From positions 1-8,628 of the forward strand of contig JAWOBE010000115.1 in assembly GCA_046498185.1 (NCBI GenBank): 8,628 nucleotides of DNA, given 5' to 3'. The position numbers and the translations under genes were made by a program. Positions within the stretch are counted from its first letter, which is position 1. Every line of letters starts with the position of its first letter. Below, one piece after another: positions 1 through 6,279 of the stretch. The notes beneath the pieces were generated by a model. It was not told the origin of the DNA. It made no database searches and saw nothing but the letters and a program-made list of their open reading frames with translations. Origin of the DNA: CAYXDR01 sp046498185 (GTDB lineage: Bacteria > Desulfobacterota > DSM-4660 > Desulfatiglandales > Desulfatiglandaceae).

Positions 1-522
1 TTCGTTTGCGCGCACATTGCTGAGGTTTCTCAGCCAGGAATCCTGGGCGAAGGTTGTAGACCAGGAGCTGATACCCCATTTCAATGAAACGGCATTGGAA
101 TAACCTGCAGCCCGAAGAAGGGAAACGGCATAGGCGGAAGCCTGGCCCGCAAAACAGATGATTACAATGTTTTCGTAGGATGGGGCGTCGATTTGTTGAA
201 CATGCTCGTAAAGGTTTTGGAATTCCGTGTGGTGGGAGCCGGGGATATGTCCTTTGGCAAACGCCTCAGGCGAACGAATGTCGATCAGGTATTGAGCCTT
301 AGGTTTGGTAAGCACATTAAGGCGAAGATTTTGGGCCGTGATTACAAAGGAGCCACCCTCGTGAAAATAATCCCTCTCGTTTTCAAAAAAGTCCAGTAAG
401 ATGCGGGCTTCATTGACATCCGCAGTTTGCTGCGCGGTGTACGCATACCCTGCAAGGGTAAACAGCCCGAAGATCCAGAACAGGCAAGCCAAAATGACAT
501 TTTTCTTGTTCAAATACTTCAT
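1..522 (-). CDS. Exported rhodanese-domain protein (partial, runs off the left edge)
   Basis: A minus-strand reading frame stays open for 174 codons from an ATG at 520-522 to the window edge, so the C-terminus is not seen. An AAAGGG ribosome site lies about 8 nt upstream of the ATG. Residues 1-28 form a signal peptide or membrane anchor (KYLNKK followed by a hydrophobic stretch). A rhodanese fold follows: the LIDIRSPEAF segment at 79-88, then GHIPGS at 91-96. The active-site loop is CFAGQAS with Cys123 as the predicted persulfide-carrying cysteine, and the C-terminal GYSNAVSLKWGISSW helix region is at 140-154. Rhodaneses move sulfane sulfur between donors and acceptors; this one would act outside the cytoplasmic membrane. 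It lies 42 bp downstream of the multiheme cytochrome on the same strand, so co-transcription is likely. Exported rhodaneses occur beside multiheme cytochromes in Geobacter (ExtH in extHIJKL). A direct role here in sulfur or electron transfer is inference. Confidence 0.88.
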   Translation of the reverse strand, partial: MKYLNKKNVILACLFWIFGLFTLAGYAYTAQQTADVNEARILLDFFENERDYFHEGGSFVITAQNLRLNVLTKPKAQYLIDIRSPEAFAKGHIPGSHHTEFQNLYEHVQQIDAPSYENIVIICFAGQASAYAVSLLRAAGYSNAVSLKWGISSWSTTFAQDSWLRNLSNVRANE

Positions 523-564
523 AATTTTACCCTTTCATCAATTCTTTTTATTGTCATCTTAAAA

Positions 565-1920
565 TCAGGGATTTCCCCAATCAGCCGGGAGCTTCCCGTC
601 CACTACAATATGTTTGTTGGCACTTTTTTCCCAGCTTTCCTTTAAATCCGAGGAAAACAGGAACAGTTCGCGATTCTTTGCTCCTGAAGCGGTTGGAGTC
701 ACGTGGCAGCTGTCAAAACAAGACTCGCCCAACTCCACTTTCGTCCGGCTCGTCCAGCGAAGGGTATTGTGTGGGGTGGTGTAATTATAGGTGGTTTTGG
801 AATCAAAAGCCGGCATTTGCTCGACCCCGTATTCGACCCAGTTGTCGGGGGCGGCCAGTGTACGCCTCAGCAGAGCAAAGCGATAAGGTTTGTCATCCGG
901 AATGGGATTGAGCCCGATTTTGAAACCAAGATACGAAGGGATACGCGCCCCCGCTCCGCCTATGTGGCAGCTGCCGCAGTTGTTATAATCCTGGGAATGG
1001 CAGAGGTGGCAGTCAAAGGTTTCAAAATGTTCCTTGTGATAGTCGTTGGATTCGGCTGTGTCATCGTGGCAATCCTGACACCTGGGAGACAAAGGACTTT
1101 TATAGCGATTTTCGTAAATGCGGCCGTCCCCGTGGATTTGACTGTCGTCATGGCAATCAAGGCAGGTGTAACCTGCCTGCATCAGATGAACATCGGGTTT
1201 TGTGCCGCTGCCCAACCCGAAATAGGCATGTCCGCCCCGGCTGCTGTGACAGGCGACGCAGTTATCCCGCATGTCCGGGGTCGGCGAAAATTGATGCCCT
1301 TTGTAAAGCCCACCGCCTGCCGCTTTCGGTCGTTTGACGTGACAGTCGCCACAAGCGGCATGGCATGTCGCGCAGTTCTGGTTGTAGCCTGTCTGAATCG
1401 TCTCCGGCAACTGGTCAAAGGAGGCTACGCCCATCCTCATCACGACACTTCTTTTCTGGCCCCAGCCCCGTTCATGGAGGCTACCCGCTGCACCTTCCAC
1501 GATCTCACCGTGGCAATCCAAGCAAACGGCTTCGGCATTTCTTGAAGGATTTTTAATAAAGTCGCCGGAATGGGCCGAATTCTTGTCCATCGTGTCTTCT
1601 TCACCGCCATGACAATCAGAGCACTGAAGCATACCGTGGGTGGAATTTTTAAAAGCCTCATAGCCCGGCCCGCCCAAAAAGACCCGGTCATGGGGAGCAA
1701 TGTACGGCGCAGCACCGCCGCAGCCTTCCATCGGTTTCTCGGTATCAGGAGAAGCCAGTGCCTCGAGAGCATCATAATCAGTATGGCAAGCAACACATGA
1801 GGAATCACTGGAACTATCGACTGGATTTTTGATCGAGGCTTCCTTGGTTTCTACGAAACCTATTTGCCACAGAAGAATAATAGAGGCCAAGAAAAACGTA
1901 GAAAAAACATAGCGTTTCAT
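565..1920 (-). CDS. Exported multiheme c-type cytochrome (10 CXXCH plus 1 CX3CH)
   Basis: I chose the ATG at 1918-1920 (451 residues) because a GAGGG ribosome site lies 8 nt upstream and a signal sequence begins there (MKRY, then FSTFFLASIILLW). The frame extends 31 codons further upstream without signal character. CXXCH heme-attachment motifs are at residues 42, 100, 133, 183, 190, 221, 253, 281, 304 and 315. An eleventh motif, CFDSCH at 401-406, has three residues between the cysteines. The motifs at 183 and 190 are nearly fused (CATCHAACGDCH). After residue 320 a heme-poor segment of about 80 residues may form a separate fold. Such proteins carry electrons in the periplasm or at the outer membrane during anaerobic respiration. 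Many extra His residues could be axial ligands. I do not recognise a named subfamily, and the redox partner is unknown. The neighbouring rhodanese hints at sulfur compounds, but this is inference. Confidence 0.93.
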   Translation of the reverse strand: MKRYVFSTFFLASIILLWQIGFVETKEASIKNPVDSSSDSSCVACHTDYDALEALASPDTEKPMEGCGGAAPYIAPHDRVFLGGPGYEAFKNSTHGMLQCSDCHGGEEDTMDKNSAHSGDFIKNPSRNAEAVCLDCHGEIVEGAAGSLHERGWGQKRSVVMRMGVASFDQLPETIQTGYNQNCATCHAACGDCHVKRPKAAGGGLYKGHQFSPTPDMRDNCVACHSSRGGHAYFGLGSGTKPDVHLMQAGYTCLDCHDDSQIHGDGRIYENRYKSPLSPRCQDCHDDTAESNDYHKEHFETFDCHLCHSQDYNNCGSCHIGGAGARIPSYLGFKIGLNPIPDDKPYRFALLRRTLAAPDNWVEYGVEQMPAFDSKTTYNYTTPHNTLRWTSRTKVELGESCFDSCHVTPTASGAKNRELFLFSSDLKESWEKSANKHIVVDGKLPADWGNP

Positions 1921-1984
1921 AAAAAAGACCCTCAAAATATTCTTTTTGGTTTTTAAGGAAGTTGAAGGGACAAAAGATAATTCC

Positions 1985-2013
1985 TTTCTAACATCTTCCC
2001 GTAAGTTTGTCAA
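1985..2013 (-). promoter_or_regulatory. Candidate sigma70-type promoter of the cytochrome-rhodanese unit
   Basis: On the minus strand a perfect TTGACA (2013-2008) is followed after 17 nt by TAGAAA (1990-1985), which matches four of six positions of the -10 consensus. It would give a leader of about 55-60 nt before the cytochrome ATG. The very AT-rich block directly upstream could serve as an UP element. The call rests on motif matching only. Confidence 0.4.
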
Positions 2014-2300
2014 TAACTAAGATTTGGGCGATATCTAAATTTTATCTTATTTTAATATAATAATATTATTTAAATTGATTTATGTCGAAATATATATAAA
2101 ATTTTAATATATTATTATTCGTGAAATTTCTATTAAAATATGCTTATTTTCAAGATCAGATTCCCATTTTCTTTTGGCTGTAAAATTTTATAGGGTTGTA
2201 AAGTCGAAAAAGAACGTTTTCTTAATAAAGGTCATCAATTTTTGACGGCATCGATCCTTGTATTGATTTCAGGCGTGAAGTGCCCTCGATGTTTCAATCT

Positions 2301-2374
2301 CCTGGCACCAGGTTACAGGAAAAATCGGCTGTGATCCTGGTCTCGGACTCCGATCCGGAACCAGGATAACAGCC
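2301..2374. repeat. Inverted repeats: CCTGGCACCAGG and a 15-nt imperfect hairpin
   Basis: CCTGGCACCAGG (2301-2312) is a palindrome with a 2-nt centre. Next, GGCTGTGATCCTGGT (2327-2341) pairs with ACCAGGATAACAGCC (2360-2374) as 6 bp, one G/A mismatch, then 8 bp. The loop holds another dyad, TCGGA-C-TCCGA (2343-2353). A run of five T follows at 2382-2386, but no plus-strand gene ends here, so a terminator role is unlikely. A nonautonomous repeat or a structured RNA is possible. Confidence 0.65.
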
Positions 2375-2415
2375 CGGGGAGTTTTTACGAACCCATCAGA
2401 TAGCGGATTAGGTTT

Positions 2416-2483
2416 ATCCCGAAATAAACTCGGGATTTGCAAGTCGATTTTCCGTCGTGACGAAAAACGCATGATTTCGACTT
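2416..2483. repeat. Two further hairpins, 2416-2436 and 2441-2483
   Basis: ATCCCGA (2416-2422) pairs with TCGGGAT (2430-2436) across a 7-nt loop. Immediately after, AAGTCGA (2441-2447) pairs with TCGACTT (2477-2483) and encloses the smaller palindrome CGTCGTGACG (2453-2462). Both lie just upstream of the broken serine hydrolase gene. Their regular spacing with the preceding hairpin suggests one compound element rather than chance. Confidence 0.55.
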
Positions 2484-2542
2484 TCCGTCCCCGGCTGGAA
2501 ATTTTGTCAATGGAAAGCCGTGAAAGGGGGATAAGGATGTTT

Positions 2543-2899
2543 ATGTGTGTCAAAAAGTTGATATCATGAGTTTTTTGGACATTTTTTGCACTGGTTCCCT
2601 GGATGTTTCTTGCAGGCTGCGGTGGCAGGAGCTCGAATCATATTGAGCCCAACTACACCGCCACGATTGAAGAAGGCCGGACTGCAGCAAAGGAGATTCT
2701 CGATAAGACGGGTGCCAATTCCATGATTGTTGGTTTTTGTGCAGACGGCCGAATCGTTTGGACGGAAGGGTTCGGATACGCCGAGAGGGAAAAGTTTTTT
2801 TCTATGTCCATCGTGCCACCTCTCGGGCCATCTCTCCACGGCGAACAACCTTGTCAAGAGGAGAAGCCGGCAAGACGTTCCGGGGCGGGCAGCGATTGA
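2543..2899 (+). pseudogene. N-terminal remnant of a serine hydrolase (beta-lactamase family) lipoprotein
   Basis: The likely original start is ATG at 2543, behind a GGGGG/AAGGA ribosome site. Its frame reads MCVKKLIS, then TGA at 2567-2569, and resumes in the same frame with VFWTFFALVPWMFLAGC. Together these make a lipoprotein signal peptide with lipobox LAGC (Cys at 2618-2620). The following segment (TIEEGRTAAKEILDKTGA, then DGRIVWTEGFGYAE) resembles the region just before the catalytic SxxK in class C beta-lactamase-like hydrolases. After about 2790 the similarity stops, the frame turns to low-sense sequence and ends at 2899. No SxxK or later motif is present. The gene is therefore dead twice: a nonsense codon in the signal peptide and loss of the catalytic domain. 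Family assignment from a short segment is moderately sure. Confidence 0.6.
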
Positions 2900-3043
2900 G
2901 ATCCTCCATGCGGTAGATGTCTGCGTTGGCAATCGCTTGCGTTTCGACGCTGAAAACGATAAAATTTTTAGTATGTATCGCGCTTCACCCTATGGATTAA
3001 AGGGGCCCAGGCCGATTTGGAGGGTCGAAGTGGGAGTCGATAA
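2900..3043 (+). other. Unassigned spacer between the broken hydrolase and the AbiEii toxin gene
   Basis: An open frame crosses from 2727 to 3083 in another phase. Its later part (around 2970-3060) has a protein-like composition but matches nothing I recognise. It may be the tail of whatever sequence replaced the 3' end of the hydrolase gene. The promoter of the next operon probably lies here. Confidence 0.4.
2937..2965 (+). promoter_or_regulatory. Candidate promoter of the AbiEii/DUF6922 operon
   Basis: TTGCGT (2937-2942), a 17-nt spacer and TAAAAT (2960-2965) lie about 80 nt before the toxin start. Each hexamer departs from consensus at one or two positions. Motif matching only. Confidence 0.35.
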
Positions 3044-3730
3044 ATGGCGGAGTTGCTTATACCGGAGAGTTCACGCCGATTGAGGAATTCTCTCGAGCAG
3101 AAACTCATCCGAATCGTCGAATGCGGCATCCTTCCGAAAGAAACCTACCTGGCCGGCGGGACCGCAGTGTATCTTTATCTGCGGCACCGGCTGTCCATGG
3201 ATTTGGATTTTTTTACCCCCACACCATTCAGCAGTGAGCTCTTTCTCAACGACATGAGGGGATGCTTTGATGCAGTAACCGTTGAATTGCTTGGCAATGA
3301 CACAGTGATATTTTACCTTGGCGCCGAGAGGTTGAAGTTTTCTCTCTTCCGTTTCCCCTACAGACTCCTGTGCCAACTGAATGAGGTGCCGATTCAAGAG
3401 AGGGTTGCCTGTCCCCTGGCGTCTTTGGATGACATTTCGGCAATGAAAGCCGTAGCCATCAATCAAAGAGGATCCATGAAGGATTTTATCGATCTTTTTT
3501 TTATATTGCGAGAAACAGGGATGAATTTCAGCTCGATGGAAAAAGCGGTTCGTCAGAAATACGAGCTGGATGAGGGATATGACTATCAGCTCAAGATATC
3601 CCTCGTCTATTTCGACGATGCTGAAAAAGAAATGGATCAGATTGTTATGCTCAAGGATGATAGGCCAACAAAGATGACGGTGGCTGACTGGGAAAGAATT
3701 AAGGCTTTCTATATGGACTTTGTAAAATGA
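3044..3730 (+). CDS. AbiEii/AbiGii-type nucleotidyltransferase toxin
   Basis: This 228-residue protein has the signature of the MNT-like nucleotidyltransferases of type IV toxin-antitoxin and abortive-infection systems. The LAGGTAVYLYLRHR segment lies at residues 36-49, and MDLDFF at 52-57 carries the metal-binding Asp53 and Asp55. Lys135 in the ISAMKAVAI helix and KDFIDLFFIL at 146-155 are typical of the C-terminal part. Proteins of this family transfer nucleotides to target molecules; characterised relatives modify tRNA 3' ends, but the target here is not known. A GGAG ribosome site lies 7-8 nt before the ATG. Length and motifs look complete. Its stop overlaps the start of the next gene as ATGA, which implies translational coupling. 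Order is toxin first, unlike classic abiEi-abiEii. Role in phage defence is inferred from the family. Confidence 0.88.
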   Translation: MAELLIPESSRRLRNSLEQKLIRIVECGILPKETYLAGGTAVYLYLRHRLSMDLDFFTPTPFSSELFLNDMRGCFDAVTVELLGNDTVIFYLGAERLKFSLFRFPYRLLCQLNEVPIQERVACPLASLDDISAMKAVAINQRGSMKDFIDLFFILRETGMNFSSMEKAVRQKYELDEGYDYQLKISLVYFDDAEKEMDQIVMLKDDRPTKMTVADWERIKAFYMDFVK

Positions 3731-3984
3731 GAAAAGAACTTTTCTGGGACCGAGACATGACAAGGGCCTCCGCTGAAATTGTCATTGAACGGGCCATCAA
3801 TTTCGGCGGCTTTGATTTCATCCATCAAGTGCAACGAAAATATGGGATGGAGCGATTTATTCACACCCTGAGACATAACCGAAACCTGCGGAAAAAGGCA
3901 GTCAACTACTGGTGCATGAAGCTGGCCATCGATCGTAACCAGACCCGGGCCTTTCGAGAAAAGAGGATCTGGGACCCATTTTAA
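3727..3984 (+). CDS. DUF6922-like small protein, probable antitoxin partner of AbiEii
   Basis: The 85-residue product starts within the stop of the toxin gene (4-bp overlap). It shows the pattern I associate with small partners of AbiEii-type toxins: KELFWDRD at 3-10, IERAINFGGFDF at 20-31 and KYGMERFIHTLRHNRNL at 38-54. It continues with KKAVNYWCMKLAI at 57-69 and a terminal RIWDPF. It has no signal peptide or membrane segment. By position it is expected to neutralise the nucleotidyltransferase, either by binding it or by another route. No DNA-binding motif is obvious, in contrast to AbiEi. The family assignment comes from memory of such pairs, and the antitoxin role is inference from linkage. 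Confidence 0.7.
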   Translation: MRKELFWDRDMTRASAEIVIERAINFGGFDFIHQVQRKYGMERFIHTLRHNRNLRKKAVNYWCMKLAIDRNQTRAFREKRIWDPF

Positions 3985-4315
3985 ATCAGGGAATCGCAGA
4001 GTGACCGTCCAGCAAAGCTTACCGAAAGCGGCCCGGACTCCCATTTCGGATTCGTAAATCGACCAATTCGAGGAAGGGTATAATAATCGTACAGTTACAG
4101 AGTTTTTGAAAAATCGGCGTGTGTCTACAGATTTTCATTGTGTTTTTGGACGCCTTGAACGAGTTTTGGCGGGGACCTCGTGACCGGACTGTCCTTCGGT
4201 CATATTTTGCTTGACTCACAAGGCCGTTTCACCTAAACGTTGTGCCCAAAGAAGAAAATTATACCCACCTTTCGCCTTTTGCAGTTGGCTCGTGTTTCAA
4301 GAAGGAGAAATTACA
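3985..4315 (+). other. Intergenic region before the Hint operon
   Basis: No gene recognised. A TATAAT sits at 4079-4084 without a good -35. TTGACT at 4211-4216 has only a poor -10 match 17 nt later. The frame of the Hint gene stays open upstream to a TTG at 4211, but that extension lacks a ribosome site and signal-like sequence. The operon promoter is probably here but cannot be fixed by eye. Confidence 0.5.
4181..4208 (+). terminator. Weak terminator-like hairpin
   Basis: TGACCG (4181-4186) pairs with CGGTCA (4197-4202), followed by TATTTT. The stem is only 6 bp with a 10-nt loop and the T run is interrupted, so this could end the toxin operon poorly or be chance. Confidence 0.25.
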
Positions 4316-5344
4316 ATGGAAAAACGACGGGCACAGAGAACCGTAATGATGCGTGCCGTAGTTATCATGCTGCTGTTCCTTTTCGCGTTCCCTTCCTGTT
4401 CAGCCCAGCAGGGTAGAGCGCCGCAGGTCACCAACCCCAAACTCAGGGATCGCCTCGGCCTGGATAAGCCCCGTGAGCCGAATGTGTGGGAAATAGAGGA
4501 AGCGCGGGAGAGGCAAATTCGGCAGATTCAGGAAGAAAGAAGGAATCGGAGTATCATCAGAAAGATCTATGACATCCTTACTGACGCGGATGGTATGTTT
4601 ACCGGCCCGCCCGACACCAGCCAAATCGCCGGGACGAAGGACTACGGAGGCAGGCATGTTGACAGGGGATATTCAGGCAGTGGCTATGAACACCTGGCCA
4701 TTGAAGAGGCGACACGGCTGAACGAAGAACGGCTGGGGCTCAGACCGGTCGAACCGATCGAATTTGGAACACCCGAGGGGAAGAAGAGGATGGATGCGCT
4801 TCGTGCCCGGGCCGCCGCGCAGAGGGCCAAGCGTGAACTCAAAGCAGCGCAGAAGCTGGCCCAGGTTGAGAAGAAGGCGGCCGATGAGCAGGCTGCCATG
4901 GCGGCCGGTGCGCAGCAGTCCTCGGGATGTTTTCCCCGTGACATCCGGGTCGTTATGGCCGATGGAACAGCGAGATCCATCGCCGATGTAAAACCCGGGG
5001 ACGTGGTCATGACCTACGATATCGGCTACGATGAAATCGTCGGGAAACCGGTCGCGGCTGCGTATTCCGTCAGGTCAAATCACCTCTATACAGTCAACGA
5101 CGATTTGGAAACCACAGGAGGCGAGCGCCTCCTGACACAGTCCGGGTGGAAGCCGCTGATGGCTTTGACCGAGCGGGATCTTGCCCACGTGAACGGCTGG
5201 ATGACGGGCGTTGACACCATCGAATACAAACGCGTAAATTTGACCACTTACAACCTGCAGGTGAATGACACCCACAATTTCTATGTTGAAACCGAAGCGG
5301 GCAACGCCTACCTGGTACATAACTGCGGCGGCGGTGGGAAATAA
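4316..5344 (+). CDS. Exported protein with coiled coil and C-terminal Hint (intein-like) domain
   Basis: The ATG at 4316 is chosen because AAGGAG lies 8 nt upstream and a signal peptide begins there (basic start, hydrophobic residues 13-26, FPSCSA at 25-30; signal peptidase I or an atypical lipobox at Cys28). The mature N-terminal part has charged helices at about 57-88 and an Ala/Lys/Glu/Arg-rich coiled coil at about 155-200. A Hint domain spans Cys205 (SGCFPRDIRVVMADG) to Asn336 (YLVHN), about 132 residues. It includes IADVKPGDVVMTYD at 222-235 and TYNLQVNDTHNFYVE at 311-325. The end is HN-Cys337-GGGGK and stop. Hint domains perform self-cleavage, splicing or ligation through the first Cys and last Asn. 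In polymorphic toxins a toxin follows; here there is none. The block-B TxxH is TGGE (Glu270). Function unknown; probably operonic with the next lipoprotein. Confidence 0.82.
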   Translation: MEKRRAQRTVMMRAVVIMLLFLFAFPSCSAQQGRAPQVTNPKLRDRLGLDKPREPNVWEIEEARERQIRQIQEERRNRSIIRKIYDILTDADGMFTGPPDTSQIAGTKDYGGRHVDRGYSGSGYEHLAIEEATRLNEERLGLRPVEPIEFGTPEGKKRMDALRARAAAQRAKRELKAAQKLAQVEKKAADEQAAMAAGAQQSSGCFPRDIRVVMADGTARSIADVKPGDVVMTYDIGYDEIVGKPVAAAYSVRSNHLYTVNDDLETTGGERLLTQSGWKPLMALTERDLAHVNGWMTGVDTIEYKRVNLTTYNLQVNDTHNFYVETEAGNAYLVHNCGGGGK

Positions 5345-5393
5345 CCGGCTGGACCGTTTTCGTGCAGCCCTTTTTGAACTATGAGGGAAAATC

Positions 5394-6197
5394 ATGTTCT
5401 CGAAGAAGACTTACTGGGTACTTGTGGTTATTTGTAGTTTTCTGCTGTTTTCAGGATGCAGGACGGTGGTTTCCGACTTCCGGCAAAGCATTTCCTCACC
5501 GCGCGCTGAATTGCAGGCGGATGAAGCCTATGAATCGGCGGATTATGCAAAGGCGTTTCCGTTGTACCTGGAAGCGGCGCAGGCCGGTAGAAGCTATTCA
5601 CAGTTCATGGTCGCCAACATGTACCTGCAGGGCGAAGGAATCAGGGAGGATGAAAACGCCGGTTTCGAATGGATGCGGCGTGCGGCCGAAGGCGGATATC
5701 CCCCCGCCATATATTGCCTGGGCGTGTTCAGCCTTACAGGGTACGGGGTTGAACAGGATTTCACCGCGGCGGCGGGCTATTTCGAGAAAGCCGCCTTGCA
5801 GGAACACGGTCTCGCGATGCTTGCCCTCGGTACGATGCGCGCTGTCGGCCTCGGAGTGGAAAAGGATTCGCGCGAAGCCGTAAGATGGTTCCGGCTGGCC
5901 AAGGCACATGGTTTCCTGATTGAAGATGAATTGCTGGCGGACCCGGAACGGGTGTTCGAAATCGTCTTGAACGAGCAGATACCGCAGGAGATCTCTCGCC
6001 CGGTTATCAGCCCCAAAGAACAATTGCGGCGGGTTCAACAGCGGCTGAGCGAACTCGGTTATGACCCGGGTCCCGTCGACGGATTGATGGGCCCTTCGAC
6101 CCGAAGGGCCATCGGCGCCTTCCAGAAAGATGCCGGGTTGCCGGTAAACGGTCAAGTTACCGACGATACCAAACGGAAGCTCAACGTGACGTTTTGA
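5394..6197 (+). CDS. Lipoprotein with Sel1 repeats and peptidoglycan-binding domain
   Basis: The 267-residue protein starts 49 nt after the Hint gene stop, with GAGGG about 6 nt before the ATG. A lipoprotein signal peptide ends in LFSGC (lipid-carrying Cys22). Three Sel1-like alpha-helical repeats lie at about 68-101, 102-137 and 138-173, each with the AxxxLGxxxxxGxGVExD pattern and an aromatic/Ala-rich second helix. Sel1 repeats bind proteins. After a linker, residues 209-263 form a PG_binding_1 domain (LRRVQQRLSELGYDPGPVDG, then TRRAIGAFQKDAGLP), which binds cell-wall peptide stems. The protein would be tethered to a membrane by lipid and to the wall by its C-terminus, leaving the repeats as a docking surface. 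The adjoining secreted Hint protein is the obvious candidate partner, but this is inference. Confidence 0.9.
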   Translation: MFSKKTYWVLVVICSFLLFSGCRTVVSDFRQSISSPRAELQADEAYESADYAKAFPLYLEAAQAGRSYSQFMVANMYLQGEGIREDENAGFEWMRRAAEGGYPPAIYCLGVFSLTGYGVEQDFTAAAGYFEKAALQEHGLAMLALGTMRAVGLGVEKDSREAVRWFRLAKAHGFLIEDELLADPERVFEIVLNEQIPQEISRPVISPKEQLRRVQQRLSELGYDPGPVDGLMGPSTRRAIGAFQKDAGLPVNGQVTDDTKRKLNVTF

Positions 6198-6225
6198 TGA
6201 CAATCCCATTATGTTGTTTTCTAAA

Positions 6226-6243
6226 GGGGTCAAGTCTGCCCTT
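6226..6243 (+). repeat. Left terminal inverted repeat of the RAYT element
   Basis: 18 nt, perfect inverted copy of 6552-6569. It lies 28 bp after the stop of the Sel1 lipoprotein gene. Confidence 0.85.
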
Positions 6244-6279
6244 CGAAACGATTGAATGGTGCTGTGATACAAAGAAACT

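Larger units (their letters stand above)
2014..2542. other. Long intergenic region: AT-rich block followed by a palindrome cluster
   Basis: No convincing gene lies here; a 94-codon minus-strand frame at 2269-2553 shows no family features and owes its length to the palindromes. From about 2038 to 2125 the sequence is almost purely A and T, with the palindrome AATAATATTATT at 2059-2070 and an AAAATTTT centre near 2098-2105. From about 2300 to 2485 there are several inverted repeats, listed separately. The left part probably holds the cytochrome promoter. The right part looks like relics of intergenic repeat elements. Confidence 0.7.

Noticed and set aside
703..1545. 280-codon plus-strand open frame opposite the cytochrome
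   Set aside because: It is the antisense of a clear 11-motif cytochrome gene, has no family pattern, and its length follows from the codon bias of the real gene.
1921..2013. 31-codon upstream extension of the cytochrome
   Set aside because: The extension would put charged residues before the signal peptide; ATG 1920 has a good GAGGG site, and the likely promoter overlaps the extension.
2382..2386. T run after the 2327-2374 hairpin as an intrinsic terminator
   Set aside because: No plus-strand gene ends upstream, and 7 nt separate stem and T run.
2269..2553. 94-codon minus-strand open frame in the intergenic region
   Set aside because: Built largely from palindromic repeats, with no ribosome site or recognisable domain.
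2727..3083. Plus-strand frame with CPSCH, which looks like a heme motif
   Set aside because: Only one motif, no signal peptide, its start overlaps the hydrolase remnant in another phase, and it runs into the AbiEii gene; treated as chance.
3071..3763. 230-codon minus-strand open frame opposite the AbiEii gene
   Set aside because: Antisense shadow; the plus strand carries all conserved nucleotidyltransferase motifs.
4211..4315. Upstream extension of the Hint gene from a TTG
   Set aside because: No ribosome site there, while the ATG at 4316 has AAGGAG at good spacing and starts a signal peptide.
5362..5883. 173-codon plus-strand frame overlapping the Sel1 lipoprotein
   Set aside because: Out-of-frame shadow of the lipoprotein gene, which has a lipobox, Sel1 repeats and a peptidoglycan-binding domain.
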